Positions 11,805-24,072 of a DNA stretch of 64,000 nucleotides are shown piece after piece. Source of the stretch: Trichopria drosophilae (lineage: Eukaryota > Arthropoda > Insecta > Hymenoptera > Diapriidae); NCBI GenBank assembly GCA_030407085.1, contig CM059582.1, positions 47,639,001 to 47,703,000 on the forward strand. Direction: 5' to 3'. The notes under the pieces are model-generated. The model worked only from the letters and a program-made list of their open reading frames with translations, was not told where the DNA came from and ran no database searches. Position 1 is the stretch's first letter; every line of letters begins with the position of its first letter. The position numbers were made by a program, and so were the translations under genes.

Positions 11805-12062
11805 TTCTATTTCGGCATTCGTTTATAATCTAGCTTCGCTAATGTATAATCAATATTTTAGGGCCATTTATACATTTATCAATGTCATTAACGATAGTAA
11901 AATAAATTTTTAAATTAAAAAATCCTTATGCAATTGCTTTAATTTATTTAAAATGTTACGAAAAATTAATGCCTTATGCTGAATGAAAAATGGAAGAGTA
12001 CCTTTTTTAATTTTTTTTCTATATCTAGCTCTGAACTCAGAGACTCTAAATCTAAATATATT

Positions 12063-12122
12063 GTACTTAACTGAAGAGCATTCCACCGGCAATCGAAAGG
12101 TCCCGGGTTCAAGTTCTGGCGC
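12063..12122 (+). repeat. tRNA-derived SINE head (copy 1)
   Basis: A D-arm-like ACTTAACTGAAGAGCATT is followed by an anticodon-like arm with a CCGGCAA loop and four of five stem pairs, then a T-arm-like CCCGGGTTCAAGTTCTGG. It fits the A-box and B-box order of a tRNA, but the acceptor stem does not pair, so it is not a functional tRNA. The blocks GCATT, AATCGAAAGGT and GGTTC are shared with the copies at 12757 and 56333. Confidence 0.6.
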
Positions 12123-12756
12123 ATGGAATCTAATAAGTGTCGTCTTCATTTTCTTCATAAAACAGAAATGATCTAAAAACCTGAAGTAATAATTTTCATC
12201 GTTGAGAAAAAAATTGTCCAAAAAAAATTGCATAAAACTGTACAAACGAGTCTGTGATTTTGGCGTACAAATGTTGGGAAAAATCACATCACAGTTTTTT
12301 CACATTTTTTGTTAAGTTATTAGGCAGGATTTTGGTGGCCGAATTTCTTACATTTTTGGTCTAACTTTCTAATACGAGATAAAATCAATGATATTCATTT
12401 CTATAGATCTATATATTCTTCATTGTAAAATAGGCGATGTGTATAACAACGAATTTTAGCATTAATGCAGAATAATCATTATTATCTAAAAAAATGCAAT
12501 TTGAATTATTTTATCTATTAGAACATTTTTATCTGCGATATCAGTGTTAGTTGAAACACTGGAAATCCAAAATGTATGGAATATTTCTCTAATACTCATA
12601 GTTTAATTAGAGTTGAATATTATTACAAACAAAATATGAATAATAAATATACTGCCTTTTAATGAAACATGTTGGGATGATAAAATTTTTATTTGTCACA
12701 GTGATAAATGATTGAAGCGATTTTTTTATTTTTGAAACCAAACTTGAGAGATTCGA

Positions 12757-12812
12757 TACGCCGGGAAACGAACCTGGAACCTATCGATTATCGAGTCAAA
12801 TGCACGTTTAAA
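12757..12812 (-). repeat. tRNA-derived SINE head (copy 2)
   Basis: Read on the minus strand: GCATTTGACTCGATAATCGA, then TAGGTTCCAGGTTCG and TTTCCCGGCG. It aligns block for block with the copy at 12063. The A-box side is decayed. There is no acceptor stem. Confidence 0.55.
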
Positions 12813-15180
12813 ACATGTGATTTATTTTTCATGTATACTTAAAATATATATCGTTGAATTTACAGGATAGACATTGTAAATTTTGCAATACATATTTTCA
12901 ATCTCAACGAACGTTTCTCTCCGTGCATAAGTTGACACCAAATAACAATTATAGTAATTCGTTTTCATAATATCGATTCGATTTTTCATTTTTGTAATTT
13001 ACAATTAATCAATTCAAAATTATGTCTCATACATACCGAGACATTCCTTGAAGGCCATAATTTTAATGCGTAATTCATCACTCAAATATTGTAATACAGT
13101 AAATATAATATGTATTAAAATAAGTTAATGTTTTATATTAACGATTTTATTTTTTCATTTCATAAAATAGAGCATGTCATTAACTGAAATTTTTTCAATA
13201 CTGTGTTTAGGTAAAAATCAGTTACTTTGGGTAGATATTTAGATAATGGAGGTGAACTAATATTACGTTATAATATACGAGTTTTGCTCACGTGACTACT
13301 GGCACCGAACCAGGTGGCAATTGTAATTAGTCGCTGATATTATCAATTTCTAACTTGTTTCTTGATTTTATTAATTATATTCGTATAACACAAAACCCGT
13401 TGATGCATACCTACAAATTTGGGAATTCACCTTAGTCATAAGTAGAATTTTATTTAAATTACCGTATATAATCGATTTCTGGCATATGACCCAGTGCATG
13501 TGTTATATTCTACTTGCTGTATTAGCCAAATTCCAGTAGGTCGTGTGCAGTAATTAGTCAAAGCTTGGCAATCAAAGGTGCTTGCTCGAATTTCACGGAA
13601 TAATCAAACGATTAGATGTAATTAATTCAATATTTGATTAACCTCAATGTATTTTCGAAATATGTAACGTAATTACATAAAGAAATAGTAATAACCACTC
13701 TAAAGAGATTTAAACATTTCAACGACTAATAGAAAAATTATAATATTTCAAGTCAAAACAACAAGTAACAGTCGACATAAATTTTGTCTAAATGTTTACA
13801 TAATATTGGTTAGTTATAGTGGTCGAATGATAGTGATTAGTAAGGAGCTTAGGAGTACGAGTAACTTTTTGTTAATGAATACCAAAGAAGAGTTGGGAAT
13901 TTCGTAACAATTAAATTAAACAATGAAGTAAATTACGCATTTTTAATTTTGGCAGTAAATAGTAAAAAATATTACCCAATCGTAATAAATGAACTTAGCT
14001 ATCGCCACAATGACATGGATTAATAAGATGTAACAAAAATAAAATTGTTACTTAAACGTTTCATCAGCTGCATTTTTAGCTGTCAAAGATAAATTTTGCT
14101 ATCAAATAAAGTCTAAATACCGGAAATGAGTGCCTACTATTGATGAATGAATTGAACTTTACGTAATATTACAAGCTTATCAATCTAGACGATATTACGT
14201 CGATAACTACGCCGAGAAAAGATGATTCTGGTCAATACATAATGTTGTGAGGAATTACTAACTTTTGTTTCTTTTTTACGATAGGAGCTTGCGTCACGCA
14301 ATCGGTTAATGCAGACTACATAAAGGTTAATAGGGTAATTCATGAATCATCGCACCTATCATTTATGAAAAGCATTGCGTGGTTATTAAAAGAATTTATT
14401 TGTTACCCTCCTTGCAATCAGACTAATGATTTAGTGATTAGTACCACCATTTTCTGTATGATTTATATCATATTATGTAATATAATATAATAGTTTCAAC
14501 TCGATTATATACTTGTTTCTTACAATTTATAACCAAAAAATTAAAAAACAATCATGTTCCTCGATGACGGTAAAAATAGAAAGGAATTTTACACGAACTC
14601 GTTCATCCTTTTCGAATGAATGAATTATAGGGTTCACTCCGTACTTCGCAGCAATAAGAGACCATAATCTGCGTCTATAACTAGTGATTTCTATTTTTTC
14701 ATATTACACAGGAACAGAACTAAAAATAGTAAATGCACGAAACACCACGTCACCGTTAAGTTCCCCCTGATTCACATCTGTGCAAGCTTGGCTTAATTCA
14801 AAATTAGCTGTAAAGCGATGTACTAATGCAAAATTATCGTTTTTAGATATAGCAATAAATTTTATTAAGGTATAATTATCCCATTTTTAGATCAGGGTAC
14901 ATTATATTTTAACATATCGATTAATATACATTTTAGCATAATCAATTTATTTTTAATATTTTAAATTAATAGTATTGAGAACTTCAAAACACTAAGGATA
15001 ATTATTGTAGATATCTAATTGAAATAGAAGGTGACAATTTCAGGTATCTTTTAAATAACGGTTTTATTACAATGTATATAATTTTTATGTAGATACAAAT
15101 GTTCTGTCTTCCTTACATTCAAAAGTAGCCAAAAACTGCATTTTTTGGTACATAACCTCATATATTTTAAAATCCTATCG
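12813..15180. other. AT-rich intergenic, nothing recognised
   Basis: Over 2 kb of A+T-rich sequence with no open frame of interest, no clear inverted repeat and no RNA signature. Confidence 0.5.
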
Positions 15181-15260
15181 CAATGTGATAATTCTCACTC
15201 GGAATTCTACGCAAAAATTACTTCGGAAATGACCCTCCACTTTTCAGCAACTGACCTCAT
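15181..15260. repeat. Fragment of the 6-7 kb tandem-foldback unit
   Basis: CGCAAAAATTACTTCGGAAATGA at 15212 matches the unit found at 6785 and 6963, preceded by a CACTCGGAATTC block. It is a short dispersed relic of that family. Confidence 0.4.
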
Positions 15261-15544
15261 TATTAGTAAACCTGTGTTATGTGTCAAAATTAGAACTAAA
15301 TTATATAAAGATGGTTATTAAATAATTGCACAAGAACATTCCTTCATATTTGAAGTCTATAAGAAGAGAAATCTTATACATAACCTAAAACTATATAATG
15401 CAGCAGTTGCACGTGAAATTCCACACTCGCAAATTTTCACATTCGAAATATTTTTAATTATTTTCTTCTCCTAATTATGCAATTACGCTAAAATAAAAGA
15501 AATCACTGATTGCAATTATTACGCCGCTATAATATATCATCCTA

Positions 15545-15720
15545 ATAAACAAAAAGATGTCTTAAAGATCTCTAAAATATATCCTTTAGTTCGTCAAAGA
15601 TGTCTTGAAAATGTCGAAAAGATCTCTGAAAGATATCATTTAGATGCTTTCAGCAACAAATTCGGATATCCTTCAGATATCTATAAGTCGTCGTTTAGAT
15701 GTATCGAAAATATATTTTAA
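15545..15720. repeat. Cluster of AGATNT motifs
   Basis: Irregularly spaced GATGTCTT, GATCTCTGAAAGATATC and GATATCCTTCAGATATC motifs, many self-complementary. Similar in style to 16160-16395 and probably a related decayed element. Confidence 0.45.
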
Positions 15721-15907
15721 ATGAACATTAACCGATAGACTAAAGAACGTAAACAAATTTTGATAATTCTTACAGCTCTGTTTATTTTTAAATCACTTTA
15801 AAATTTTTTATTTTATCTGTATTATAAGTTTAAATGAGAGTAAGAGACATCTTATGGTATTTTTACATCATTTTAAACGCTAGAATAAAAACAAATAAGG
15901 AAAAAAC

Positions 15908-15968
15908 TTGTCCTGACAGGGAATCGAACCCGAGTAGTGCGCTACGTCTTAACCACTGCGTTGCACTG
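15908..15968 (-). repeat. tRNA-like pseudogene or SINE head
   Basis: On the minus strand GCAACGCAGTGGTTAAGACG is a good D-arm/A-box and CTCGGGTTCGATTCCCTG a good T-arm/B-box. The segment between them is too short for a normal anticodon arm (GTAG-CGCA-CTAC), and the 3' acceptor strand has no 5' partner. It is best read as a tRNA-derived SINE head or truncated tRNA pseudogene, of a different family from the copies at 12063, 12757 and 56333. Confidence 0.6.
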
Positions 15969-16159
15969 TGTTGCATTAAAATGTGTGATGTATTAAAATA
16001 CTTAAAAGTTCTCATAAAATTTATTTATTTATTTGATAAAATAATGTAAACATAGTATAATGTTATAAACAATAGAAAAAATACATAAAAGTAACGTGCT
16101 ATCGCTAAACATAGAGAAGATAAAATTTGCGCGTGTAATAACGGCGTTTCATATACCTT

Positions 16160-16395
16160 TGATATCGTTCAGATCGTTTGAAAATGACGTAATTTAGATG
16201 CCTTTTTGCAAGATATCTTTAAATAGCTATATCCAAAAGATATCTTTGGCAAGATATCTTCAAAAAAAGGATTACTTCGACCCAGACCATAGGTCTGGCG
16301 AAGTATTGTTTTTAGCTGTTTTCGTAAAAGATATCTTTCAGATATCTTTAGCAAAATATCTCCGACGAAGATGTCCAAAAGATATATTTTAGACT
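16160..16395. repeat. AAGATATCTT cluster containing a hairpin
   Basis: The self-complementary decamer AAGATATCTT, or one-base variants, occurs about seven times (for example 16209, 16237, 16252, 16328, 16338). Near the middle (16272-16308) sits the 37-bp hairpin described separately. Frames on both strands (16169-16392) are repeat shadows with similar-looking peptides, as expected from a palindromic cluster. Confidence 0.65.
16272..16308 (+). repeat. 37-bp hairpin, copy A (identical to 52244-52280)
   Basis: A TACTTCG / CGAAGTA outer stem, a two-base bulge (AC) on the left, a CCAGACC / GGTCTGG inner stem and a three-base ATA loop. The full 37 bases recur without mismatch in reverse orientation at 52244-52280, although the flanks are unrelated. 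Confidence 0.9.
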
Positions 16396-17225
16396 TGTAT
16401 TTGTGAAAATGTTAATTTAGATTTTATTATTGAAGACTAATTCGACATTGCCTCGCTTTATTTGAATAGAAAATATCCTCTAAAAATACGTATATTTTTT
16501 AGATACATATCAGTCATTTATTTAATTTCGCAATAAACGTATAATTTTGAATTTCGTACATTCATTTTATACGTTAAAAACTCTTTAAAACGCCTTTACT
16601 TCACTTCAAACAAAATTGAAGAACCCTTTAAAAAGAAGTTAAATTGAATTTCACTCCACAAAATCGTACATCTGAAGAAGAAAAAAAACACATTTATTAC
16701 GCAATCTTGCGGAAATGTCCGCGAACTTTCAGTTTTTATTAGAGAGATTTGCAGCGCAACAGTCAAGTGCAATATTACAGCTGAGGGTCGCAGAAATCGA
16801 GAAAAGCATCACGTTTCATAAGAAAGAAAACAATTAAACCTGACGCCGATCATCCAGAAGTATTTTCGACTCACAAGCCACGATGTCCTCGACTTACCTC
16901 GAAGTGACATCTTCAAAATGGAAATATATATGTAACTATTCCATGGTACTTTTAAAATTGGATCTAAACAAAGATGAAATTTTTATTTTATTAAAAAGGT
17001 TAAGCATACAGTGCAGAAGTGTGAACTTGATAGCGTGAGTCGTTATCAGTTGTGCAAAAGCTTTTTGATGGTAAAAATCGTAAAAAATACCATAAAACTT
17101 TTCACGGTTTACTCTGTTTAATAGTTGATTGTTTATACTACTATTTTATGATCCCACTAGTTTTGAGATCGCTCTCTTCAGTAGAGTTGAGCAAATTAAA
17201 AAAAAATTATATTTAACACATTTTC
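16396..17225. other. Intergenic, nothing recognised
   Basis: A+T-rich. No gene, no repeat pair found. Confidence 0.5.
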
Positions 17226-17920
17226 TTTTTAAATTAAGGACTTTTTGTTTGAGCTACGATTTTTTTTAAAAGGCAATTTTTGCTATGATACCGTTTTGTA
17301 TCGTCTTCTAACATATCACAAACGTGTTTCCAACAGTTTCACTTCAAAAGTGTGCTTTTACATGTATTTTGATTTTTGTCGATTAGAATTTTAAATTCCG
17401 CCTGAACATCGAAAAATATTCAAAATTCAGGAATTTTCTAAATTTTAGACATGTGTAGTAAATCTGAGAATATGTCTTACAATATTTTCTCGTTTTGATT
17501 GTACAGTTTGAAGCACTAGAGTTTCGAAGATCTCGTTCCATATGCAATCCGTATTGATCTACCCAAATAATTTGTATCACTTCTCCAACTGTTATACTGA
17601 CCTTTAATTTATTATTTTCGTTACAAACATTATATACAATTATATATACATTATAATACAAAATCGTAACATTAGTTAGTGAAGTTTGAATAATCTTTTT
17701 CAAAATCATCCACATCCATTTCCATACACACATTTCATACGTTTCTACGCCATTGTAAAATCCAAATCGACAAAATTAAAAATATGTGAAAGCATATTTT
17801 TGAAGTAAAACTATCGAGAACACCTTTCTGATAGGTTAACCGGTGATCAGAAACCGATGTCATAGTGAAAATTGCCTTTAAAAGAATAATCGTACCTTAA
17901 AAATCGCCTTTCAATAGTTT
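17226..17920. repeat. Foldback element, about 155-bp arms
   Basis: Left arm 17226-17386 pairs with right arm 17766-17920. Key matches are AAAAGGCAATTTTTGCTATGA near 17269 with its complement near 17870, and CTTCAAAAGTGTGCTTTTAC near 17343 with its complement near 17800. The ends of the arms closest to the spacer are TTTTTGTCGATT and AATCGACAAAA. The spacer is about 380 bases and holds a minus-strand frame of 116 codons (17383-17733) with no recognisable domain. Confidence 0.75.
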
Positions 17921-20900
17921 TGAAAAAAATGTATTACACATCATTTTTTGAAAATTTTACCAGCGCAATTCATAAGAGCAATCAAATGTTTATTGCATGC
18001 CAAAAAAAACAATGCTGTAATACGTGTGCAAATTATGTTCACTTGGGCGTTAAAGGGTTAATATAGATATAAGAGTTACAAAGTCACATTACTTATAGTG
18101 TTACGCAAGTTAGTTTAATAAATTTGTTTAAAACGTATCCAATTATACTAATATAGTTTATATGAAATTTAGAAAATGCGATATCGTATATCTTTCGCGA
18201 GAGCTGTAAACTACGAACTAGGACTCCGTTTTTTGGTTCAGGTTTCAGCGCGGATAACAAACTAGTAAAGGCTATTTTATTACTTTCACGATAGTGTGAT
18301 CCTAGTTACGCAAAAACATATCAAAATGTCCTCTGAGCTCATTTAAATCTTTGGCTGAATAAAAAAGTGCTTGAGTCTTCATGTTGCTTCAATGTCTTCG
18401 AAATACTAAGTTTTTTAAACATTAAAATCATAAACTGTTAATTAACTTATTAAAAAGAAGTAGACTGAACCTAATTTTATATTGGACTTATATTTCAACT
18501 AGTTACTACATGACAATAAGAGAATTATAATAAAACTATAACATATTATATTTTGTTCTTGTTACTTTTATCCATTTCAGTTAATTAAACAGGATATCTT
18601 TTATATAAAACTAATAAATATCACAATTTACAAATAAACAATTCAGCTTAAAAACTTAATAATGTACGAATTAGAAAACCAACTAATAAGTCGCTTAATG
18701 TAAATCGCATTTTTATCACTATCTGAAAAAACGAGAAAGCAGATTTTTAAAACCGAAAATTGCTTTTAGTCTCAGCAACGTGTCCCATATTTCCATAACT
18801 ATAAAACTGGACGTAAATTTAATTTAGCTAATGGAAGGCTGTGTCTACATATAAATGAAATCATAATAATCATGGTAATTCATTATATAGATATATTGCG
18901 ATGCAAATATTTACATTTATTTTAAATCCGCTTATGAAAGCCATTTCAATTTAGAGTAGATTTACATTTCATTTCTCAAGGAGTGAGAAATTTAATATGT
19001 TGGAAAATCTGTACCAGAGTTTTGTGCTCGATTTTATATAAGCCTGACCTGTTTTCTTGAAATGTAACATAAGTAAATAGTATACTAAATATGTAACAAT
19101 TTATTTTTATCGTACAAACTATATTTGAATCGATAAATGTAATGCAGGTGTACCAAAAATTAAAAGGTGAAATGTTTATATCAAAATAAAAATTTGGAAC
19201 TAATTTAAATAATAACAGAAACGACTTTTTAGTGAAAATAAAAGGACGCGGAATTGTTTATCGAAGAAATCGTTAGACACCGAATATTAAAGAAAAACTA
19301 ATGCCCTTCCATCATTATTTATTATAATAACGACGACAATAAATATAAGTATTTTTTAAATCGTAACTATCTACCTCGATTTTTCTGGACTGTGCTAAAA
19401 AATTCTCTTCCAAAAATTACCATTTTAGTATGTATAAGTTGCATGTTTTAAGATGTCAGATTTTTCGTGAAGGTAATTTCAGCGTCTGAAATGTGTCATA
19501 TAATGCATGACATTCTCCTTCAAGACAAGTGATGGAATGACAACATCAAACACCAAATTATATACAAACAAAAATATTACGTTAACAAAAAAACAATTCA
19601 AGTGCATAAACGCAATATTTTCTTAATGCGACAATCATTTTCCTCGGTGATTTTCAGTCGATGAACAACAATTTTTTTCGTCACAAAAACCTACTGGAAA
19701 AGGGTAAACATGGTATTTCTTGCATTTTTACGTAAGGATTTCTGAAAATCGACCCGTTATAGAACAATTCTAAGCAAGAACCGGTATTGGTTAACCTCCC
19801 GAAGTGCGCACAAATGACGAAGTTTTTTTTTTATGAAATGTAAATTAAGCCAAGGAAGTCGATAATTTATGCAAATTAAAATTGCGATCATTTCTAGTAA
19901 GTCTAAGGTTTACTAAATAAGATGCCGTTTTTTAAATAATTGTTTAAATTGAAGGGTATTTACCTAAACAGGACATCTTTTCTTTGAGAGGTACCCCCAT
20001 TCGGGTGTGCAATGGCGTAAGGAAACCCACTTTTATGGGAAAAAACCTACAGAATTAAATTAATTTAATTAAAACTTTATACATGAATTTTTTCTTCGTC
20101 ATCCTCACTAAAGGAGTTAATGTTCTAATACAGTTTTTAATGTTTTGTTAAGAATTTAGTGATAATTTACCATTTTTGTACTCGCAACGCGAAAGCATTA
20201 AAATTTATGATTGAATTCATTCGTATAAAAAATTAAATAATTTGTTACTCTTTTGCTAAGAATATGTCAAAGTATTAAGAACCTCGACAAAGAATATGAA
20301 AAGAGACTGTACGAAATCTTAAAAGGATTTTATTTCATGAAACAACAACATACAAATTGCTTCATTTCTCCTAAATTTTTTTCAATATTAACATATTACG
20401 AGAACTTGACCCAGACTCTTGCATTTCTAAATTTAGAATCAAATTGCTTTTCATTAAATTGAAGAGGTCAATTAAAAACATTTCAAAATTCCTCTTACGT
20501 ATTTCAAGTACATCAAACGATTATTACACGCCCACAGGTCCAATCAAACGTTAAACTTGCAAAGCAATCAATTTTCAGTCACTCCAAGACGCTATATCAG
20601 ACCGGGTAATAATAGCCTAACTCGTGTTCGTGCGTACATAATTATTGATAAACACTGTGCACTGAATGTGTCTGAAGCTCACGTAGTATTACGTATATAC
20701 CTTTGAGAATCGATTTCAATCGCAGACGCGGATTGAACGGTCCGATACAAATTGGGCACAATGCACGAAATTAGTACATAAGGGATACAGCAAACGGTAA
20801 CAGATGGAATACGTTTCCCTAATATATATAGCAATTCAGCTATTTAAATTAGGAATAAATCAAATCTGAGAAGATGGATGGCTGCTGGCACTTTGGCATA

Positions 20901-21299
20901 GATTCATTGCCTCGTGTTCTGACCGGAAAAATTGAGAAACGTGCAACAACGCCACGGTGCTTTTTTGTGTTGAGGGCAAGATTTGTAACTTTGATGCGTC
21001 AAATGCTTTTCAAAGATGTTATACAAATATTAAATCGTTTCACTTTTATAAATTTCGACTTATGAATTTTTTTTTAATTAAAAAAAGAGGACTTATGACC
21101 TACAAAGATGTTAAATTCTCTCTCAATACCAAAAATTTCTCTATAAGGGAGAAAAAAAGGACAATAGGAAAAGATGACGGGGCTAACTCAAAGTTCTGGA
21201 TCGTACTGATCCATCTTCGGGAGGCTAGTTATCAATACTGTTAAATACATAAAATCATTTTTATTTGTAAATCGCAATAGTGGATTGCTATTGTTTGAA
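17921..21299. other. Intergenic, nothing recognised
   Basis: A+T-rich. Short frames at 20253-20462 and 20874-21244 have no recognised family. The second lies directly upstream of the Penelope-like relic and could include its decayed 5' part, but I see no motif to prove it. Confidence 0.4.
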
Positions 21300-22820
21300 A
21301 CCAGACAGTCATCAACGTGTTAAAGCGGAGCACCCAGAAAAAAGTTAGGAAGTCTATGAATGATAAAATTGTAGCCAACAAATTAAAAGAAACAAAATTA
21401 TTTTTACGTAATAACCCTAAGGTTATAGTTACAAAAGTAGATAAAGGTGTAACGTGAATGTACAATGAACTCTACACATTATAAACAACAAAAAGAATGT
21501 TCAATCAATACCAATAATATCATTACTAGATACTCCTACGTCCCTAGTGGCTAAAACATTTGTATACAAATTACTTAATTAATATATTAAGATGCCAAAT
21601 TCTGGCATTAAAAACAGTTCTCATCTTTGGTCACTAATTTAGGGTTTAAAAATCCCTAAAGACATTTTAAAAGACATAAACGTTGTTTCCCTATTCACAA
21701 ATGTTCTATTAGAACTTCTTAAAGAAAGTATTGTCAAAAAATATAATCATACATGAGAAGAAGTATGTTAATTCCATTAAATGCCATCTTAAAAATTGTA
21801 GCTTTTCTTGTATGAAAACATTGTCTTTTTAGCATACAGTATTACAAACAAAAATTTGGCACTCCTATGGGTTCCCCTATCTCATCTACATTTGCAAACA
21901 TGGTTCTAGATGAAACTAATTAAACTCTAAGTAAATTATCCTTTCGTCCTATTTATTGCTACAGTTATATGTATATGACATAGTCATTTGCATTCCCAGT
22001 GATGGAGTAGATGAAATTCTTTGTGTTTGTCATGGTTATCAACCCAGACTTAAATTTACTTGTGAAATAGAAAACAAAAATAAATTATCATTTTTAGATT
22101 TTTTACTAATCAGAAATAAACTTTCTACAGTTTAATTGGCATGGTAAACCAACATATTCTTGTAGATTTCTTAGTTTTAATTCGCATCATACCACTTCTC
22201 AGAAGTTAGCAATCACCGATAATTTAGTAGATAGATCTATCAAAAACGTTGAACTCGTATGTTACAATTAAAACAAAAACATAATTGTTGAAATATTACA
22301 AACAAATAACTATTAAAAAAATGTAATTTTTGAACGCATAAACAACCTTATATTTTCTTACCCAAAGCAACAATAATAACCAAAAATACTACGTCAAAAT
22401 TCCATATATATTAATGGTCTTTACCAATCGTTAAAATATAAATTGAAGGATTGGAACAATTCAGTTTCCGCAAGTGAGCATAATTTAACATCAGTAATTG
22501 AGAAGGAAAAAATGAAATCAGTAATTACGACAAAAATGATTCCGTCTATTGTATTTCCTGTAATACTTGCGATTCTACATATGTCGGTGAAACAAAATGA
22601 AGCGTAAAATCCAGGATTTCAGAACACGAATCGAACATTCGCTGGACTGCACCAAACACTGTGGTAAAGGATCACAGATTACAGTTTGATCACGATTTCT
22701 ATTGGACCAATGTAAAGATTCTAGATACTGAAGCTAATTTTTTTCATAGGAGATTTTCTGAAACGTTTCGTATTAAACTACAATCTAATCATTATTTAAC
22801 AAAATTTTTTAACTTTACAA
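21300..22820 (+). pseudogene. Penelope-like retrotransposon (RT + GIY-YIG endonuclease), decayed
   Basis: Order of motifs along the plus strand, in changing frames: an N-terminal NNPKVIVTKVDKG (about 21410-21448); the reverse-transcriptase block VSLFTNV (21685-21705); FGTPMGSPISSTFAN (21855-21903); the catalytic box, where family YVDD reads YVYD (21968-21979); LSFLDFLLIRNK (about 22085-22120); and HGKPTYSCRFL and TSQKLAITDNLVDRSI (22137-22242). The C-terminal GIY-YIG endonuclease follows as VYCISCNTCDSTYVGET (about 22541-22590), RISEHESNI, and a HDFYWTNVKILDTE segment ending near 22815. Penelope-like elements carry this RT plus GIY-YIG fusion. Here several frameshifts, in-frame stops (one right after YVGETK) and the lost catalytic Asp show a dead copy. 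I see no flanking repeat that would mark its terminal pLTRs. Confidence 0.92.
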
Positions 22821-23513
22821 CAATTTTAATAAGCCCATAATGTTCTTATGCATTTTACACAATTATCTGATAAGTACCTTCCTTTTGCAAAGTAGCACAG
22901 CATTTTGCTGATAGGTGTATCATTGATATGTAGATAATGGATCCAATTCGATAATTGATACAGTGACCCAGAAAAACTATTAAAAAAATATTTTCTCCCA
23001 CTCTGGGCACAGAACTGTTTCCACATGAAATGAAGAAGTACAACAAAACTTATTTGTCAGTGGAGTGACTATTTGGTCTCTTACAAAATACGAAGTTGTT
23101 GAACATTCTATATGTTCACACCGTTATTTCCTACTATTTTTATTTTGCCCACATGTGTGAGCAAAATTTAATTTTTTGTCATGAAAGCGAAGCGCAAAAC
23201 ATTGCGCCCTATGTGACAAACAATTTTTTTCAAGTTTCATTGAATTCATTTCAAGTCAAATTGATTTTCCTCACTCTTCTTGAATTCACTTGAAAGTCGA
23301 AGCTTTGAAAATGAAACTTCGTCGACGTTTACATTTACTACTATTGGATTTATTTTACATCGTACAATTATTCGAACATTACACTTTCTCGTTCTTTTTA
23401 GGCATATTCATTTAAATTATACTGCCTTCAAATCAATCATCACAATCATTATTGGTCAATTTTTAACAGTACAATTTTTAACGATATAACAACTATTTTT
23501 CAAAACAAATTAA
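22821..23513. other. Intergenic 3' of the Penelope-like relic
   Basis: Two overlapping minus-strand frames (22826-23046) have no recognised family. At 23140-23220 there is TTTTGCCCACATGTGTGAGC text similar in style to the 11.4-11.8 kb repeat, too weak to join to it. Confidence 0.35.
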
Positions 23514-24072
23514 CATTAACGCCTAAATGCACAACAAATTGACTGCAACTTCAACCCTTATTTTCAGTATGAAACAAATTTCCAAAGAAATAAAGACTTA
23601 TTCTAGAACATAATTGTTATTATAAAATTTTCTCTAAAGTCTATAGTTTTCAAAAAAAAAAAACGGTTAAATTTTGAAAAGGAATTTATAAATGTAGTGG
23701 CCATTTTAAATTTGATATCGAAAATTTCAAATATATACTAGTGCATCTTTTAAGTACAACTATCGAGTGCACTCTTGCAATATATTTTAGCTCACTCAAA
23801 GTAAGATATTGTATCAAAAACTCATTATAATAATTAAATTAATAATAATCAATAAAATAAACATATTGTAAAAAAATTATGTTTTTCTACTATATTTATG
23901 TCAAAATCATGTACAAATTTCAATTTTTTTTAAAATTTCCTTACTACCATTCGAAAGAGCGGCCTTGAAAATGGTAGAATCTGATTTTTAGTTTTTATTT
24001 TTTTCGAAATTTATTTCATATGAAAATAAGGGTTAAAGTTGCAGTAAACGTTTTGCGCATTTTGGTGTTAAT
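23514..24072. repeat. Foldback/MITE, about 120-bp arms
   Basis: The left end CATTAACGCCTAAATGCAC and the right end CATTTTGGTGTTAATG are inverted copies. Further in, CTGCAACTTCAACCCTTATT (23543) matches its complement near 24035, and AAACAAATTTCCAAAGAAATAAAG (in two parts) continues the match. The spacer is A+T-rich. Likely a MITE, superfamily unknown. Confidence 0.8.

Noticed and set aside
15908..15968. Considered as a functional tRNA gene on the minus strand
   Set aside because: The anticodon arm is too short and the acceptor stem cannot pair, so it is listed as a tRNA-like relic.
17383..17733. 116-codon minus-strand frame in a foldback spacer, considered as a transposase or cargo gene
   Set aside because: No recognisable motif, A+T-driven composition, and the foldback is of ordinary non-autonomous type.
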